Assembly: GCF_000438455.1 (NCBI RefSeq)
Contig: NZ_CAVG010000053.1
Coordinates: 1-41,236 of the forward strand
Reading direction: 5' to 3'
DNA: 41,236 nucleotides
Source of the DNA: Nosocomiicoccus massiliensis
GTDB taxonomy: Bacteria > Bacillota > Bacilli > Staphylococcales > Salinicoccaceae
Position numbers and translations under genes: made by a program
Shown here: in pieces, positions 9,009-17,204 of the stretch
Position numbering within the stretch: position 1 is the first letter of the stretch
Layout of the letters: each line of letters starts with the position of its first letter
The notes under the pieces: generated by a model
Database searches by the model: none
What the model was told of the DNA's origin: nothing
Seen by the model: only the letters and a program-made list of their open reading frames with translations

Positions 9009-9896
9009 ATGTCTACTTGGAACTACAACACACATTCAGACAGTGAAACGCTAGCTTCTCTTATAAAAGATGCAGACGCTGTCGTCGTTGGCGTCGGTGC
9101 TGGGATGTCCGCTTCAGACGGCTTTACATACGTCGGTGACCGTTTTAAAAAGAACTTTCCAGATTTTATTGAAAAGTACGGATGGTTCGACATGTTACAA
9201 GCGAGTCTTTTTGACTTTCCGACGACCGAAGAATATTGGGCGTTTCAAAGTCGCTTCGTCAAGCTAAATTATATCGATCAACCAGTCGGTAAATCGTATG
9301 TGGCACTTAAAGAAATGCTCGAACATACACCATACTTTGTCATTACGACAAACGCCGATAACGCTTTTTATAAAGCAGACTATGATATGCATAAAGTATT
9401 TTACTATCAAGGTGAATATGCGTTAATGCAGTGCAGTCAGTTTTGCCATAACGAGACGTACCGAGATGACGAAATGATGTTAAAAATGGTCGAGCAACAA
9501 CATGATATGAAAGTACCATATGACTTAATTCCATTTTGTCCAAAATGTAACGCAAAGTTAGAAATTAACAAACGTAACGCCGAAAAAGGCATGGTCGAAA
9601 GTCCACACTTCTTCGAGCAAAAAGCGCGATACGAAGCGTTTCTTAACGCGCATAAAACTGGAAAAGTCATCTATTTAGAAATCGGTGTCGGCTATACGAC
9701 GCCGCAGTTTATCAAACATCCGTTTTGGCGATTCACACGTCAAAATAAAGACGCTAAATTTGTTACGATGAACCAAAAATCATACCGAATTCCAGACGAT
9801 ATTAAAGACCAGTCGATCGCGTTAACAGATGATATTCAAACGACAATTGTCAAAGCAAATCACATTTTAAAGGAGCAACAACATGTATCTAATTGA
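9009..9896 (+). CDS. Class M sirtuin, protein ADP-ribosyltransferase (SirTM)
   Basis: SirTM transfers ADP-ribose from NAD to lipoylated GcvH-L rather than deacetylating proteins. The 295-residue protein shows the NAD-binding [11 protein letters not shown] (residues 28-38), TTNADN with Asn115, and YQGEY with Gln134 where classical sirtuins have the catalytic His. Four zinc cysteines lie at 142, 146, 177 and 180 (QCSQFC and FCPKC). After TTN the order ADNA departs from the VDHQ I recall in other SirTMs, a possible local difference. It overlaps lplA2 by 14 bp, so the two are translationally coupled. Confidence 0.95.
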   Translation: MSTWNYNTHSDSETLASLIKDADAVVVGVGAGMSASDGFTYVGDRFKKNFPDFIEKYGWFDMLQASLFDFPTTEEYWAFQSRFVKLNYIDQPVGKSYVALKEMLEHTPYFVITTNADNAFYKADYDMHKVFYYQGEYALMQCSQFCHNETYRDDEMMLKMVEQQHDMKVPYDLIPFCPKCNAKLEINKRNAEKGMVESPHFFEQKARYEAFLNAHKTGKVIYLEIGVGYTTPQFIKHPFWRFTRQNKDAKFVTMNQKSYRIPDDIKDQSIALTDDIQTTIVKANHILKEQQHVSN

Positions 9897-10905
9897 ACCA
9901 TTTCGTAACGGAAAATATGTAGACGACGGTGCATACGCACTCGCAATGCAAGTATATGTCAATGAAAATATATTTTTAGATGAAGGAATTATATTCCCGT
10001 ATTATTGCCAGCCGAAAATTGAAATCGGTCGTTTCCAAAACGCGCGTGCAGAAGTGAACCAAGACTATTTAGAGGAAAACGGCATTATCGTCGTACGCCG
10101 CGACACTGGAGGCGGTGCAGTACTCGTCGATGAAGGTGCAGTAAACGTTTGTTTCTTAATACCTGAAGACAGTGGTATTTATGGCGACTACAAGAAAATG
10201 TACGAGCCGGTCATTCAAGCACTTAAAAACCTCGGGGTTCAAAATGTCGAGCAAAGTGGACGAAACGATCTTTTAATCGACGGTAAAAAAGTATCTGGTG
10301 CAGCGATGACAAAATCAAACGGACGCGTATACGGTGGATTCTCTCTACTACTAGACATTCACCCAGAACGTATGCTTGAGTCATTAAACCCGAACCAAAA
10401 GAAAATTGAATCAAAAGGTATTAAGTCTGTAAGAAGTCGCGTGACGAGCATTCGTGAACATTTAAAACCAGAACTTCAAAACGTTACGACAGATGAATTT
10501 AAAGACCTCATCATTAAAGAGCTTCTCAACATTCAATCTGTAGATGATGCAAAGCGTTACGAATTAACAGATGAAGATTGGGAAAAAATCGATGAGCTCG
10601 TCGAAAAGAAATATAAAAACTGGGACTGGAACTATGGCAACTCTCCAGATTATAGTTATCAAAGAGATGGTCGTACGACAGCTGGAACGATCGATATCAG
10701 TTTAGAAATCGTCGAAGGTCGTATCGACAAATGCCAAATCTACGGTGACTTCTTCGGTCAAGGTCAAATCGCCGACGTCAGCGAGCACTTAATCGGCACA
10801 AAAGTAAAAAGAGAAGATTTATTAGATCGATTAGAAGAAATTGATTTAAACTATTACTTCGGTAATTTATCAAAAGAAGAACTGACAGATTTAATTTTAA
10901 GTTAA
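9883..10905 (+). CDS. lplA2: Lipoate-protein ligase (LplA2-type)
   Basis: This 340-residue ligase activates free lipoate with ATP and transfers it to a lipoyl-domain lysine. In this operon the expected acceptor is GcvH-L. The hallmarks are RRDTGGGAV (about residues 73-81), [17 protein letters not shown] with the conserved catalytic lysine near 134-137, and a C-terminal accessory domain from about residue 250. The operon position identifies it as the LplA2 type rather than the housekeeping LplA1. ATG 9883 follows AAAGGAG and lies inside the end of the SirTM gene. A strong terminator ends the operon. Confidence 0.94.
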   Translation: MYLIEPFRNGKYVDDGAYALAMQVYVNENIFLDEGIIFPYYCQPKIEIGRFQNARAEVNQDYLEENGIIVVRRDTGGGAVLVDEGAVNVCFLIPEDSGIYGDYKKMYEPVIQALKNLGVQNVEQSGRNDLLIDGKKVSGAAMTKSNGRVYGGFSLLLDIHPERMLESLNPNQKKIESKGIKSVRSRVTSIREHLKPELQNVTTDEFKDLIIKELLNIQSVDDAKRYELTDEDWEKIDELVEKKYKNWDWNYGNSPDYSYQRDGRTTAGTIDISLEIVEGRIDKCQIYGDFFGQGQIADVSEHLIGTKVKREDLLDRLEEIDLNYYFGNLSKEELTDLILS

Positions 10906-10913
10906 TAAAAAAC

Positions 10914-10958
10914 GACCGTAGATAACGACTCATAAGAGTTCGAATCTACGGTCTTTTT
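10914..10958 (+). terminator. Terminator of the SirTM operon
   Basis: A 10-bp stem (10914-10923 with 10944-10953) encloses a smaller ACTC/GAGT helix and is followed by five T. Confidence 0.88.
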
Positions 10959-10988
10959 ATTGGTGAAGGTTCGTCGTTATAGCTTTAT

Positions 10989-11180
10989 TTTACGCAAAAC
11001 GCATTTGTGTAAACGAGTGTCTCATTACGTTGACAATTACGAGGTTTGCGTCAACGTACGGGCTAACCCTTTTATGCAAATCAGTTTTGTGTTAAAGGAT
11101 GAAAAACTATTTAACGCAAATCATTTTTACGTAAAAGGACATGTCATTACGTTGACAATTAGACCCACTGTACGCACAAA
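10989..11180. repeat. Array of five degenerate palindromes, ~40-bp period
   Basis: Five imperfect palindromes stand in a row, each about 25 bp, of the form TTTAACGCAAA / TTTGCGTTAAA around a short loop, separated by about 15 bp. Left arms begin at 10989, 11029, 11071, 11110 and 11150 (steps of 40, 42, 39 and 40). Right arms begin near 11004, 11045, 11085 and 11123. The 18-bp block with core ACGTTGACAATTA recurs at about 11023 and 11144. The array lies between the convergent ends of lplA2 and the small membrane-protein gene. I see no credible gene here. Confidence 0.7.
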
Positions 11181-11182
11181 TA

Positions 11183-11211
11183 TAAAAACGACCGTGATTA
11201 TTCACGGTCGT
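11183..11211 (-). terminator. Terminator overlapping end of small membrane-protein gene
   Basis: A 10-bp stem (11188-11197 with 11202-11211) has loop 11198-11201, and a T-run follows on the minus strand (11183-11187). The stop codon of the 11198-11416 gene falls in the loop. Confidence 0.85.
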
Positions 11212-11416
11212 CTGTCATGTCTTCTACACTCGGACGGTGTTTTTTATATGAAAATAGTAACAGTGTAAATAGAATGAATAGTACTAACAATAATGCAAAT
11301 ATTAGGACGTAACTGAGTGGATTTTCTTGCGTAAATACGCTCGTAATTGAAAATATAACTCCAGCTGTAAATAACGCTCCTACAAATGCATAAATTATAA
11401 CTTGCCAATTTTTCAT
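11198..11416 (-). CDS. Small two-helix membrane protein
   Basis: This is a 72-residue protein with two hydrophobic helices (about residues 3-23 and 33-54) and a short charged C-terminus ending VEDMTDDRE. It is not recognised as a known family. ATG 11416 (MKNWQV) is chosen, but the nearest Shine-Dalgarno (GAGGGG) is 13 bases away. An upstream ATG overlaps that sequence, and ATT codons sit at better spacing, so the start is uncertain. It follows the aminotransferase gene on the same strand and ends in a good terminator, which supports it being a real gene. Confidence 0.65.
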   Translation of the reverse strand: MKNWQVIIYAFVGALFTAGVIFSITSVFTQENPLSYVLIFALLLVLFILFTLLLFSYKKHRPSVEDMTDDRE

Positions 11417-11507
11417 TATAATACTAATTCCCCTCATTGTTCGTACGTTCACTGTAACATGACTACTACTTCATTTAACAGCCATTTTTGACTAATTCGT
11501 TACATTT

Positions 11508-12671
11508 CTACTCTTTCCATAAATGACTGATTGATTGGAATCGCTCGACAACTTCATCTAACTCTTCATCTGCAATTGCGAGTGATACACGAATTCGGTT
11601 TTCACCGAGTGATCCGAATGGGAATCCTGGAATGACCATAATCGACTGTTCTTCTAATAGATATTCAAAGAACGACTCACTATTAAATCCTTTTGGTACT
11701 TCGACCCATCCAAACATACCACCGTCGATATCATTTAAAGGGATACCGACTTCACGAAGTCCGGATACGAATTTGTCACGGCGACGTTTAAATATTTCGT
11801 TTTGTTTTAATAAGAATTCATCGGATTCGTTTAACGCTGTTGCGGCAGCTTCTTGTTGAACGCCCCACATTCCTGCATGTGCAAACGATTGATATAAGTT
11901 CAGCGCGCCGACCATGTCTTTATTACCGACCGCAAAGCCTACGCGGAATCCAGACATGTTAAATGCTTTTGATAATGAGAAAAATTCCATCGACGTTTCA
12001 AAGTTTTTGTCACTTTCAAGTATACTCGGTGGCTTTCCTTCAAATCCGAATGCAGCATACGCGAAATCGTTGATCAGCATAATGTCCGTATCTTTAAATC
12101 TTTCGACTGTTTCATCGAAAAATTCTTTTGTCGCAACTGCACCGACTGGGTTTGATGGGTAGTTTAAAATGATTAAACGTGCGTTCTCTAATTCTTTTTC
12201 ATCTAAATTATCAAAGTCCGGTAAAAAATCATTTTCTTTTAATAACGGTAAATCATATACTTCACCGTTCGCAAGCTTTACTCCTGGTAAGTAATCGATA
12301 TACCCTGGATTTGGAATATATACCCCTTCTCCTGGCTCGATAAAGAGACTTGGGAAGTTAATGATTGCATTTTTTGAACCGTATAACAGTGCGATGTTTT
12401 CATCTTCTAACTCGACATCGTAATGTCTTTTATAAAAGTCTTTAATAGCTTGCATTAAGTTTTCGCGAACGTTAACACCTGCGTATTTGTGGTTTTGAAT
12501 GTCGTCTATCGTTTCCTTCACGTTTTCTAGTACGTGATCTGGCGTACGACCATCCGGTACACCGATTGACATATTGAGTAATGGTTTGTCGCTCAGCTTA
12601 ATCTTTTCTAGACGCTTACGTAGAGACATAAAGAAGTCTCCTTCTAACTGCATTAAACGTTTGTTTGCCAT
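11508..12671 (-). CDS. MtnE-like PLP aminotransferase in the SAM-riboswitch operon
   Basis: This is a 387-residue class I/II aminotransferase, likely making methionine from its keto acid as MtnE (YkrV) does in the B. subtilis salvage pathway. The PLP lysine is in SLSKAFNMSGFRVGF. NYPSNPVGAVA and INDFAYAAFGFEGKPPS also resemble MtnE closely. It starts four bases after metQ stops and lies downstream of the metN SAM riboswitch, which fits a methionine role. An LL-diaminopimelate aminotransferase-like activity is the main alternative, since the families are related. Confidence 0.85.
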   Translation of the reverse strand: MANKRLMQLEGDFFMSLRKRLEKIKLSDKPLLNMSIGVPDGRTPDHVLENVKETIDDIQNHKYAGVNVRENLMQAIKDFYKRHYDVELEDENIALLYGSKNAIINFPSLFIEPGEGVYIPNPGYIDYLPGVKLANGEVYDLPLLKENDFLPDFDNLDEKELENARLIILNYPSNPVGAVATKEFFDETVERFKDTDIMLINDFAYAAFGFEGKPPSILESDKNFETSMEFFSLSKAFNMSGFRVGFAVGNKDMVGALNLYQSFAHAGMWGVQQEAAATALNESDEFLLKQNEIFKRRRDKFVSGLREVGIPLNDIDGGMFGWVEVPKGFNSESFFEYLLEEQSIMVIPGFPFGSLGENRIRVSLAIADEELDEVVERFQSISHLWKE

Positions 12672-12674
12672 TTG

Positions 12675-13478
12675 TTAATCATCCTCCGGTTTGTCAAAAC
12701 CTTTGAACTCCTCGTCGATCACTTTGTTGAATCCTTCCGATTGTACAGCTTTTATTAAATCTTCACGAATCTTATCTGATGCAAGGTCATCGTTAACGAC
12801 GATTCTATTTCTAAAGTATTCTGACATATTTTCTAATATAAGTGCATCTTCTAACTTCATGTTACTCGCTAAAGCAAAGTTCCCTGGTACGAGTGATAAA
12901 CCAATTTGATCCACACTTCTCGGAAGTTGCCCCGCATCTTGATAAACAAACTTGAGGTTCATCTTATTACTTATAATATCATTTTCTGTGATATCAAACA
13001 TATCATAACCCTCTTTTAGTTCGATTAACCCCGAATCTTCTAACACCATAAATGCACGACTCATGTTTACAGGGTCTGGTGGTAACGCGACTTCGCTACC
13101 ATTTTCTATATCGTCTAACGACTTATATTTACCAGAATATAACCCCATCGGTGCAGTTGGCACTTGTATTAAATCAATTAAATTCTCATCGTTTTTCTCA
13201 TTATAATTATTCATAAACGTAATATTTTGAAACAGGTTTGCATCTATATCGCCATTCGCGAGTGCTGTATTTGGTTGAATCCAGTCGGAGTACTCGACGA
13301 CTCTCACCGTATACCCCATCTCTTCTAATTCTGGTCGTATCGCTTTTTCGACCATATCTGTAAATGGTCCACTCGTCGCACCGATTGTAATTACTTCACC
13401 TTGTTTGTCGCTCAATAAATAAGATGAAATACCGATGACGACTAAACATCCTGCTAAAAATGTTATAATTCCACGCAT
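12675..13478 (-). CDS. metQ: Methionine ABC transporter substrate-binding protein
   Basis: MetQ binds D/L-methionine outside the membrane and delivers it to MetN-MetI. The 267-residue protein has the NlpA/MetQ fold, with ITIGATSGPFTDMVEKAI near the start, WIQPNTALANGDIDANLFQ and VALPPDPVNMSRA. A lipobox-like LAGC has its cysteine at residue 11, but it sits at the start of the hydrophobic stretch (residues 4-22) rather than at its end. Lipid anchoring is therefore doubtful and an uncleaved membrane anchor is possible. It lies four bases after metI. Confidence 0.93.
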   Translation of the reverse strand: MRGIITFLAGCLVVIGISSYLLSDKQGEVITIGATSGPFTDMVEKAIRPELEEMGYTVRVVEYSDWIQPNTALANGDIDANLFQNITFMNNYNEKNDENLIDLIQVPTAPMGLYSGKYKSLDDIENGSEVALPPDPVNMSRAFMVLEDSGLIELKEGYDMFDITENDIISNKMNLKFVYQDAGQLPRSVDQIGLSLVPGNFALASNMKLEDALILENMSEYFRNRIVVNDDLASDKIREDLIKAVQSEGFNKVIDEEFKGFDKPEDD

Positions 13479-13482
13479 AGTT

Positions 13483-14136
13483 TTACCCCTCTCTCTGACT
13501 TAAAAAGTCACCAATCCATTGAACGAGTTGTACGATAACGATTAATAATACGACAGTGATTAACATGACGAACGTATCGTATCTGTAATATCCGTAGCGG
13601 ATTGCGAGGTCACCTATACCTCCACCACCGACAACTCCAGCTGTCGCACTAAATGCAATGATTGAAATAATCGTTAACGTAATCGCTTGAGTTAAACTTC
13701 GTTTTGATTCTGGTATTAACACGTCAAAAATAATCTGTGACAACGGTGCGCCTCCAGCGATACACGCTTCAATGACACCTTTATCGATACTATGAAAACT
13801 TGACTCTGCAAGTCTCGCAAATAACGGAATCGCTGCGATACTTAACGCAACTGACGCGAATACTGGTCCGTGTGACGCATTTACAAGCCACGTTGCAAAC
13901 GGCATAATTGCTACGATTAAAATGATAAACGGAAAACTACGAATCACGTTCACAATAAACCCGAGTATGACGTTTAGCGACTTCACTTTAAATAACTGAC
14001 GTTCGCTCGTTATGAAAAGTAGAATTCCGAGTGGTAAACCGATTAATACCGCAAAGAATATTGAAATAGACACCATTAACACCGTCTCTAAAAATGAGCG
14101 GTACAGTAGCGGTAGTATAATATCTAACTTATCCAT
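13483..14136 (-). CDS. metI: Methionine ABC transporter permease
   Basis: This is the 217-residue integral membrane subunit of the methionine importer, with five predicted helices. The ATPase-contacting EAA loop is visible (IEACIAGGAPLSQI). The C-terminal part contains AGVVGGGGIGDLAIRYGYYRYD, shared by MetI proteins. Its start overlaps the end of metN by eight bases, indicating translational coupling, and metQ follows. Confidence 0.95.
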   Translation of the reverse strand: MDKLDIILPLLYRSFLETVLMVSISIFFAVLIGLPLGILLFITSERQLFKVKSLNVILGFIVNVIRSFPFIILIVAIMPFATWLVNASHGPVFASVALSIAAIPLFARLAESSFHSIDKGVIEACIAGGAPLSQIIFDVLIPESKRSLTQAITLTIISIIAFSATAGVVGGGGIGDLAIRYGYYRYDTFVMLITVVLLIVIVQLVQWIGDFLSQREG

Positions 14137-15145
14137 AAATTTCAGCCCTCTCTAATCCGATTATGTCATCGATATGTTTAAAAAACCTTCCGATTTCCGC
14201 TTCGTCACCACTCACTTGTAGCATAAGTAAACCGAGTGGATCTCCGTTAATGTATTCGATGCGACCGTTTAAAATACTAATGTTTAAATCAAATAGTTTA
14301 TACAGCTGATTTAAATGGTTTTCTTCTGCTGTATCTTTTGCGAATTTTAACGTAATGATTCGGTTTTCATTTGTTGTCTTAATATGCGGTGGCACTTGGA
14401 AGTTATAAATTTCTTGAACGAAACCTTTCGTCACTTCATGTGTTGGATTACTGAATATGTTATAAACATCGTCTACTTCAATAATTTCTCCATTTGACAT
14501 AACCCCAACGCGGTGGGCAATTTCTTTTATGACTTCCATTTCATGCGTGATTAAAACAATCGTGAGACCGAGTGTTTTATTAATCTCTTTTAATAATTTT
14601 AAAATTTCTTTTGTAATCTCAGGGTCTAACGCACTCGTCGCTTCGTCACATAGTAGCACTTCTGGATCGTTTGCGAGTGCACGTGCAATACCGACACGCT
14701 GTTTTTGTCCCCCGCTTAAATTTTTAGGTAACGCATCTTTTTTATCTGAAAGTCCAACGAGTGTTAACAACTCATCTACACGCGCATCCATTCTTTCTTT
14801 CGGATATTTCGCTGCTTTTAAAACAAACTTAATGTTCTCAGCTACTGTTTTACTATTAATTAAATTAAAATGCTGAAACACCATTCCAATCTTTTGACGT
14901 TTAACGCGTAGTTTATCTTTAGAAAGTTTTGTTAAATTATCATCACCGACAATAACGTCACCCGTTGTCGGCACTTCAAGTAAGTTAATAAGACGTAACA
15001 GCGTACTTTTACCTGCGCCACTAAAGCCGATTAACCCAAAAATCTCACCTGAATGAATCGACAAATCTGTCGTCTTAACCGCTTCAACAGACTTACCTTT
15101 CACATCGTAAGTCTTACTAACGCCCTTCAATTCAATATGACTCAT
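14129..15145 (-). CDS. metN: Methionine ABC transporter ATP-binding protein
   Basis: This 338-residue ATPase drives methionine import. Walker A is GFSGAGKSTL (about residues 38-47), the signature LSGGQKQR and Walker B VLLCDEATSALD. The C-terminal ~75 residues form the NIL domain that binds methionine and mediates feedback inhibition in MetN proteins. ATG 15145 follows GGAGGAG. It is the first gene behind the SAM-I riboswitch, so it should be expressed when S-adenosylmethionine is low. Confidence 0.96.
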   Translation of the reverse strand: MSHIELKGVSKTYDVKGKSVEAVKTTDLSIHSGEIFGLIGFSGAGKSTLLRLINLLEVPTTGDVIVGDDNLTKLSKDKLRVKRQKIGMVFQHFNLINSKTVAENIKFVLKAAKYPKERMDARVDELLTLVGLSDKKDALPKNLSGGQKQRVGIARALANDPEVLLCDEATSALDPEITKEILKLLKEINKTLGLTIVLITHEMEVIKEIAHRVGVMSNGEIIEVDDVYNIFSNPTHEVTKGFVQEIYNFQVPPHIKTTNENRIITLKFAKDTAEENHLNQLYKLFDLNISILNGRIEYINGDPLGLLMLQVSGDEAEIGRFFKHIDDIIGLERAEIYG

Positions 15146-15168
15146 GGAAACTCCTCCTCAAAATAAAA

Positions 15169-15302
15169 AACCATTTACTAAAATAAGCAAATGGTTTGTA
15201 ATGATATCTGTCAAGCATCTGCTCGTTGGAATTAGCACAGTACTTAAAAAGCCCGCTGCTGAACTGTCACTGGGCCAAATCCCTCGAGTTCTCTGGATAT
15301 TT
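15169..15302 (-). promoter_or_regulatory. SAM-I (S-box) riboswitch with terminator
   Basis: Read on the minus strand, the leader contains CAGAG, CTCGAGGGATTTGGCCC, a TTCAGCA segment, GTGCTAATTCCA and GACAGAT, in the order and spacing of the S-box aptamer. AUAUC and GAUAU at its ends close P1. Downstream, AACCATTT and AAATGGTT (15189-15196 and 15169-15176) form a terminator with a T-run. SAM binding should favour termination of metNIQ transcription. Confidence 0.93.
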
Positions 15303-15319
15303 AATATTCAATTAAAACA

Positions 15320-15348
15320 ATCGTATACCACATAGAGCTATTTGACAA
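15320..15348 (-). promoter_or_regulatory. metNIQ operon promoter
   Basis: TTGTCA (15343-15348), a 17-bp spacer and TACGAT (15320-15325) lie just upstream of the riboswitch on the minus strand. The -10 matches four of six consensus bases. Confidence 0.6.
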
Positions 15349-15375
15349 CCCTTTTTCGAAATTGTTAGAAAACTC

Positions 15376-15397
15376 CTACTTCACCTATTTTGACATG
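15376..15397. repeat. 22-bp direct repeat of the GNAT gene 3' end (distal copy)
   Basis: These 22 bases match 15636-15657, the last codons of the GNAT acetyltransferase gene, in 20 positions. The small gene 15409-15591 lies between the two copies. No further similarity extends far on either side. Confidence 0.7.
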
Positions 15398-15408
15398 GTT
15401 GATTAGAG

Positions 15409-15591
15409 TTATTTAAACTCCGCACCTTTAGGATCTCCCCAAACTATTTCTTTACTCCGAATGCCGTCATCATTCCAATCTTTAAACAACTCATGAATAG
15501 AACTCGGAATCTCGATTGATGTAATATTCTCTTTAGAATGAACCACAGTTTTATCTACTAATCTTGTTGATTCATATTTAAATCTCTTCAT
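15409..15591 (-). CDS. Small protein of unknown function (60 aa)
   Basis: This is a 60-residue hydrophilic protein starting MKRFKYESTRLVDK and ending EIVWGDPKGAEFK. I do not recognise the family. The pattern of a short charged beta-like N-terminus followed by IEIPSSIHELFKDW might suit an antitoxin or small DNA-binding protein, but no toxin gene is beside it. ATG 15591 follows AGGAGA by nine bases, good initiation support, so it is preferred over an ATG three codons upstream. It is bracketed by a 22-bp direct repeat derived from the end of the GNAT gene, which may mark insertion. Confidence 0.65.
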   Translation of the reverse strand: MKRFKYESTRLVDKTVVHSKENITSIEIPSSIHELFKDWNDDGIRSKEIVWGDPKGAEFK

Positions 15592-15635
15592 AGAAGTCAT
15601 CTCCTACTAATATGTGTATTTAGCAATTGTTCTCT

Positions 15636-16145
15636 CTACTTCACCCATTTGGACATGTAAATGAGGTCTGTGTAGCTGTCGTCGTTTAGTTTGACTTGAT
15701 CTTTTAGTGTTGCTTCACTTTCAAATCCAAATCGTTCGTATAGTTTGATCGCGCCGTCGTTGTTTCCAAATACTGTGAGGATTAATTTTTCTATATTTTC
15801 GTTTTCTGTCGCGAAATCGACGACTTCTTGAATGAGTTTGCTCCCGATACCGTGTCCTGCATATTTATGTTGAACACTAATTCCAAATTGTGCGATGTGA
15901 CGGAATTTATGGCGCTTGTCGTGGAACATATTGATGATTCCAATGACCGTGTCGCCATCTAATGCGACGAGTTTTAAGTCGTTTTCACCGATGTTTTTTA
16001 TTTTGTTAATTTGATCTTCTAAGTCTGGTTCCTGATTTTCTATCGCTGTTGCGAGTGTATCTGGATTTTCTTTTGTTACTTTTATTTTATGTTCAATGAT
16101 TGACTCTGCGTCTTCAATTTTTGGTTTTCGTATTTCTAAATTCAT
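15636..16145 (-). CDS. GNAT family N-acetyltransferase
   Basis: This is a 169-residue acetyltransferase. The acetyl-CoA pyrophosphate loop is QHKYAGHGIGSKL (about residues 91-103, the QxxGxG motif), followed by the NDGAIKLYERFGF helix typical of GNAT motif B. The acceptor is unknown; RimI- or ribosomal-type amines, amino acids or small amines are all possible. ATG 16145 follows AAGGATGGG. It is divergent from the acetamidase gene. Its last 22 bases are repeated at 15376-15397. Confidence 0.9.
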   Translation of the reverse strand: MNLEIRKPKIEDAESIIEHKIKVTKENPDTLATAIENQEPDLEDQINKIKNIGENDLKLVALDGDTVIGIINMFHDKRHKFRHIAQFGISVQHKYAGHGIGSKLIQEVVDFATENENIEKLILTVFGNNDGAIKLYERFGFESEATLKDQVKLNDDSYTDLIYMSKWVK

Positions 16146-16289
16146 CGTATCCCATCCTTTTTAATGCTATATCTATAGTAACATTTATACTTCCTACTCT
16201 CACTTTGTCTGTTTATCAGTTAAATAGACAAGCTCTCGTATATTTGTAACAATGAAGTTGATTACTGATTATTTAAGGAGGATTTTTAG

Positions 16290-17189
16290 ATGAAACATCT
16301 TTCTAACGAACATTATTTTTATCACATGTCTAAAGATAACGAACCGAAGTTAACTGTAGATGTTGGTGATACTGTTAAAATTGACACACTCGACTGTTTT
16401 ACGAATCAAATTCAAGATGAAGATTACGCATTTGACGCACTCGATTGGGATAAAATGAACCCTGCAACTGGACCGATTTACGTCAATGGGATTCAAGCTG
16501 GGGACGTTTTAAAAGTTACGATTCAGGATATTGAAATAGGTAATAAAGGTGTCATGGTGACAGTACCTGATGCTGGTGTGATGGGTAAATATTTACACGA
16601 ACCGACGATTAAAGTGCTCGATATTAAAGATGATACAGTCCTCTTTAACGACATTGAAATTCCAATTAACAAAATGGTTGGAGTAATCGGTGTCGCACCA
16701 AAAGATGAAGCAATTAACAACGGCACACCAGGTACGCACGGCGGTAACATGGACTCTGTGAAAGTTACAACTGGTGCGACGCTTTACTTACCGGTCTATC
16801 ACGACGGTGCATTATTTGGCCTAGGAGATTTACACGGTGCAATGGGTGACGGAGAAATTTCAGTTTCAGGTCTTGAAGTTGAAGGATCAGTGACAGTGAC
16901 TTTAGAAAAAGCCGAAAACGTGCAAACTGAACATCCAATTTTAGTAAACGATGAAGGTATTTATCAATTTGTATCTCATGAAAGTTTGGACGAGGCAGTA
17001 AACCGTTCGGTTCAAGTCATGATTCAAAATATATTAGAACCAAGAACGACATTAACACTACCTGAACTAACGATGTTAATGAGTTTAGTCGGTCAAACAG
17101 AAATCAACCAAGTCGTAGACCCGTTAAAAACTGCACGTTTCTTCGTACCGCAATACGTGTTAGACAAATTAAACATCGAATTAAAATAA
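16290..17189 (+). CDS. Acetamidase/formamidase family protein
   Basis: This 299-residue FmdA/AmdA family hydrolase cleaves short amides such as formamide or acetamide and releases ammonia. Family motifs seen are NPATGPIYVNGIQAGDVLKV, GTHGGNMD, LYLPVYHDGALFGLGDLHG and MGDGEISVSG. ATG 16290 follows AAGGAGGA. The HAD phosphatase gene starts 16 bp after it stops, so the pair probably forms an operon. The true amide is not known. Confidence 0.92.
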   Translation: MKHLSNEHYFYHMSKDNEPKLTVDVGDTVKIDTLDCFTNQIQDEDYAFDALDWDKMNPATGPIYVNGIQAGDVLKVTIQDIEIGNKGVMVTVPDAGVMGKYLHEPTIKVLDIKDDTVLFNDIEIPINKMVGVIGVAPKDEAINNGTPGTHGGNMDSVKVTTGATLYLPVYHDGALFGLGDLHGAMGDGEISVSGLEVEGSVTVTLEKAENVQTEHPILVNDEGIYQFVSHESLDEAVNRSVQVMIQNILEPRTTLTLPELTMLMSLVGQTEINQVVDPLKTARFFVPQYVLDKLNIELK

Positions 17190-17204
17190 TAGGAGGCTTT
17201 CAAT

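Noticed and set aside
10989..11180. CRISPR array or staphylococcal STAR repeats
   Set aside because: The palindromes are too degenerate, the spacers too short, and the STAR core GGGCCC motif is absent.
10960..11268. Open frame of 102 codons on the plus strand
   Set aside because: It reads through the terminator tail, the palindrome array and the opposing small gene, and has no ribosome binding site or family resemblance.
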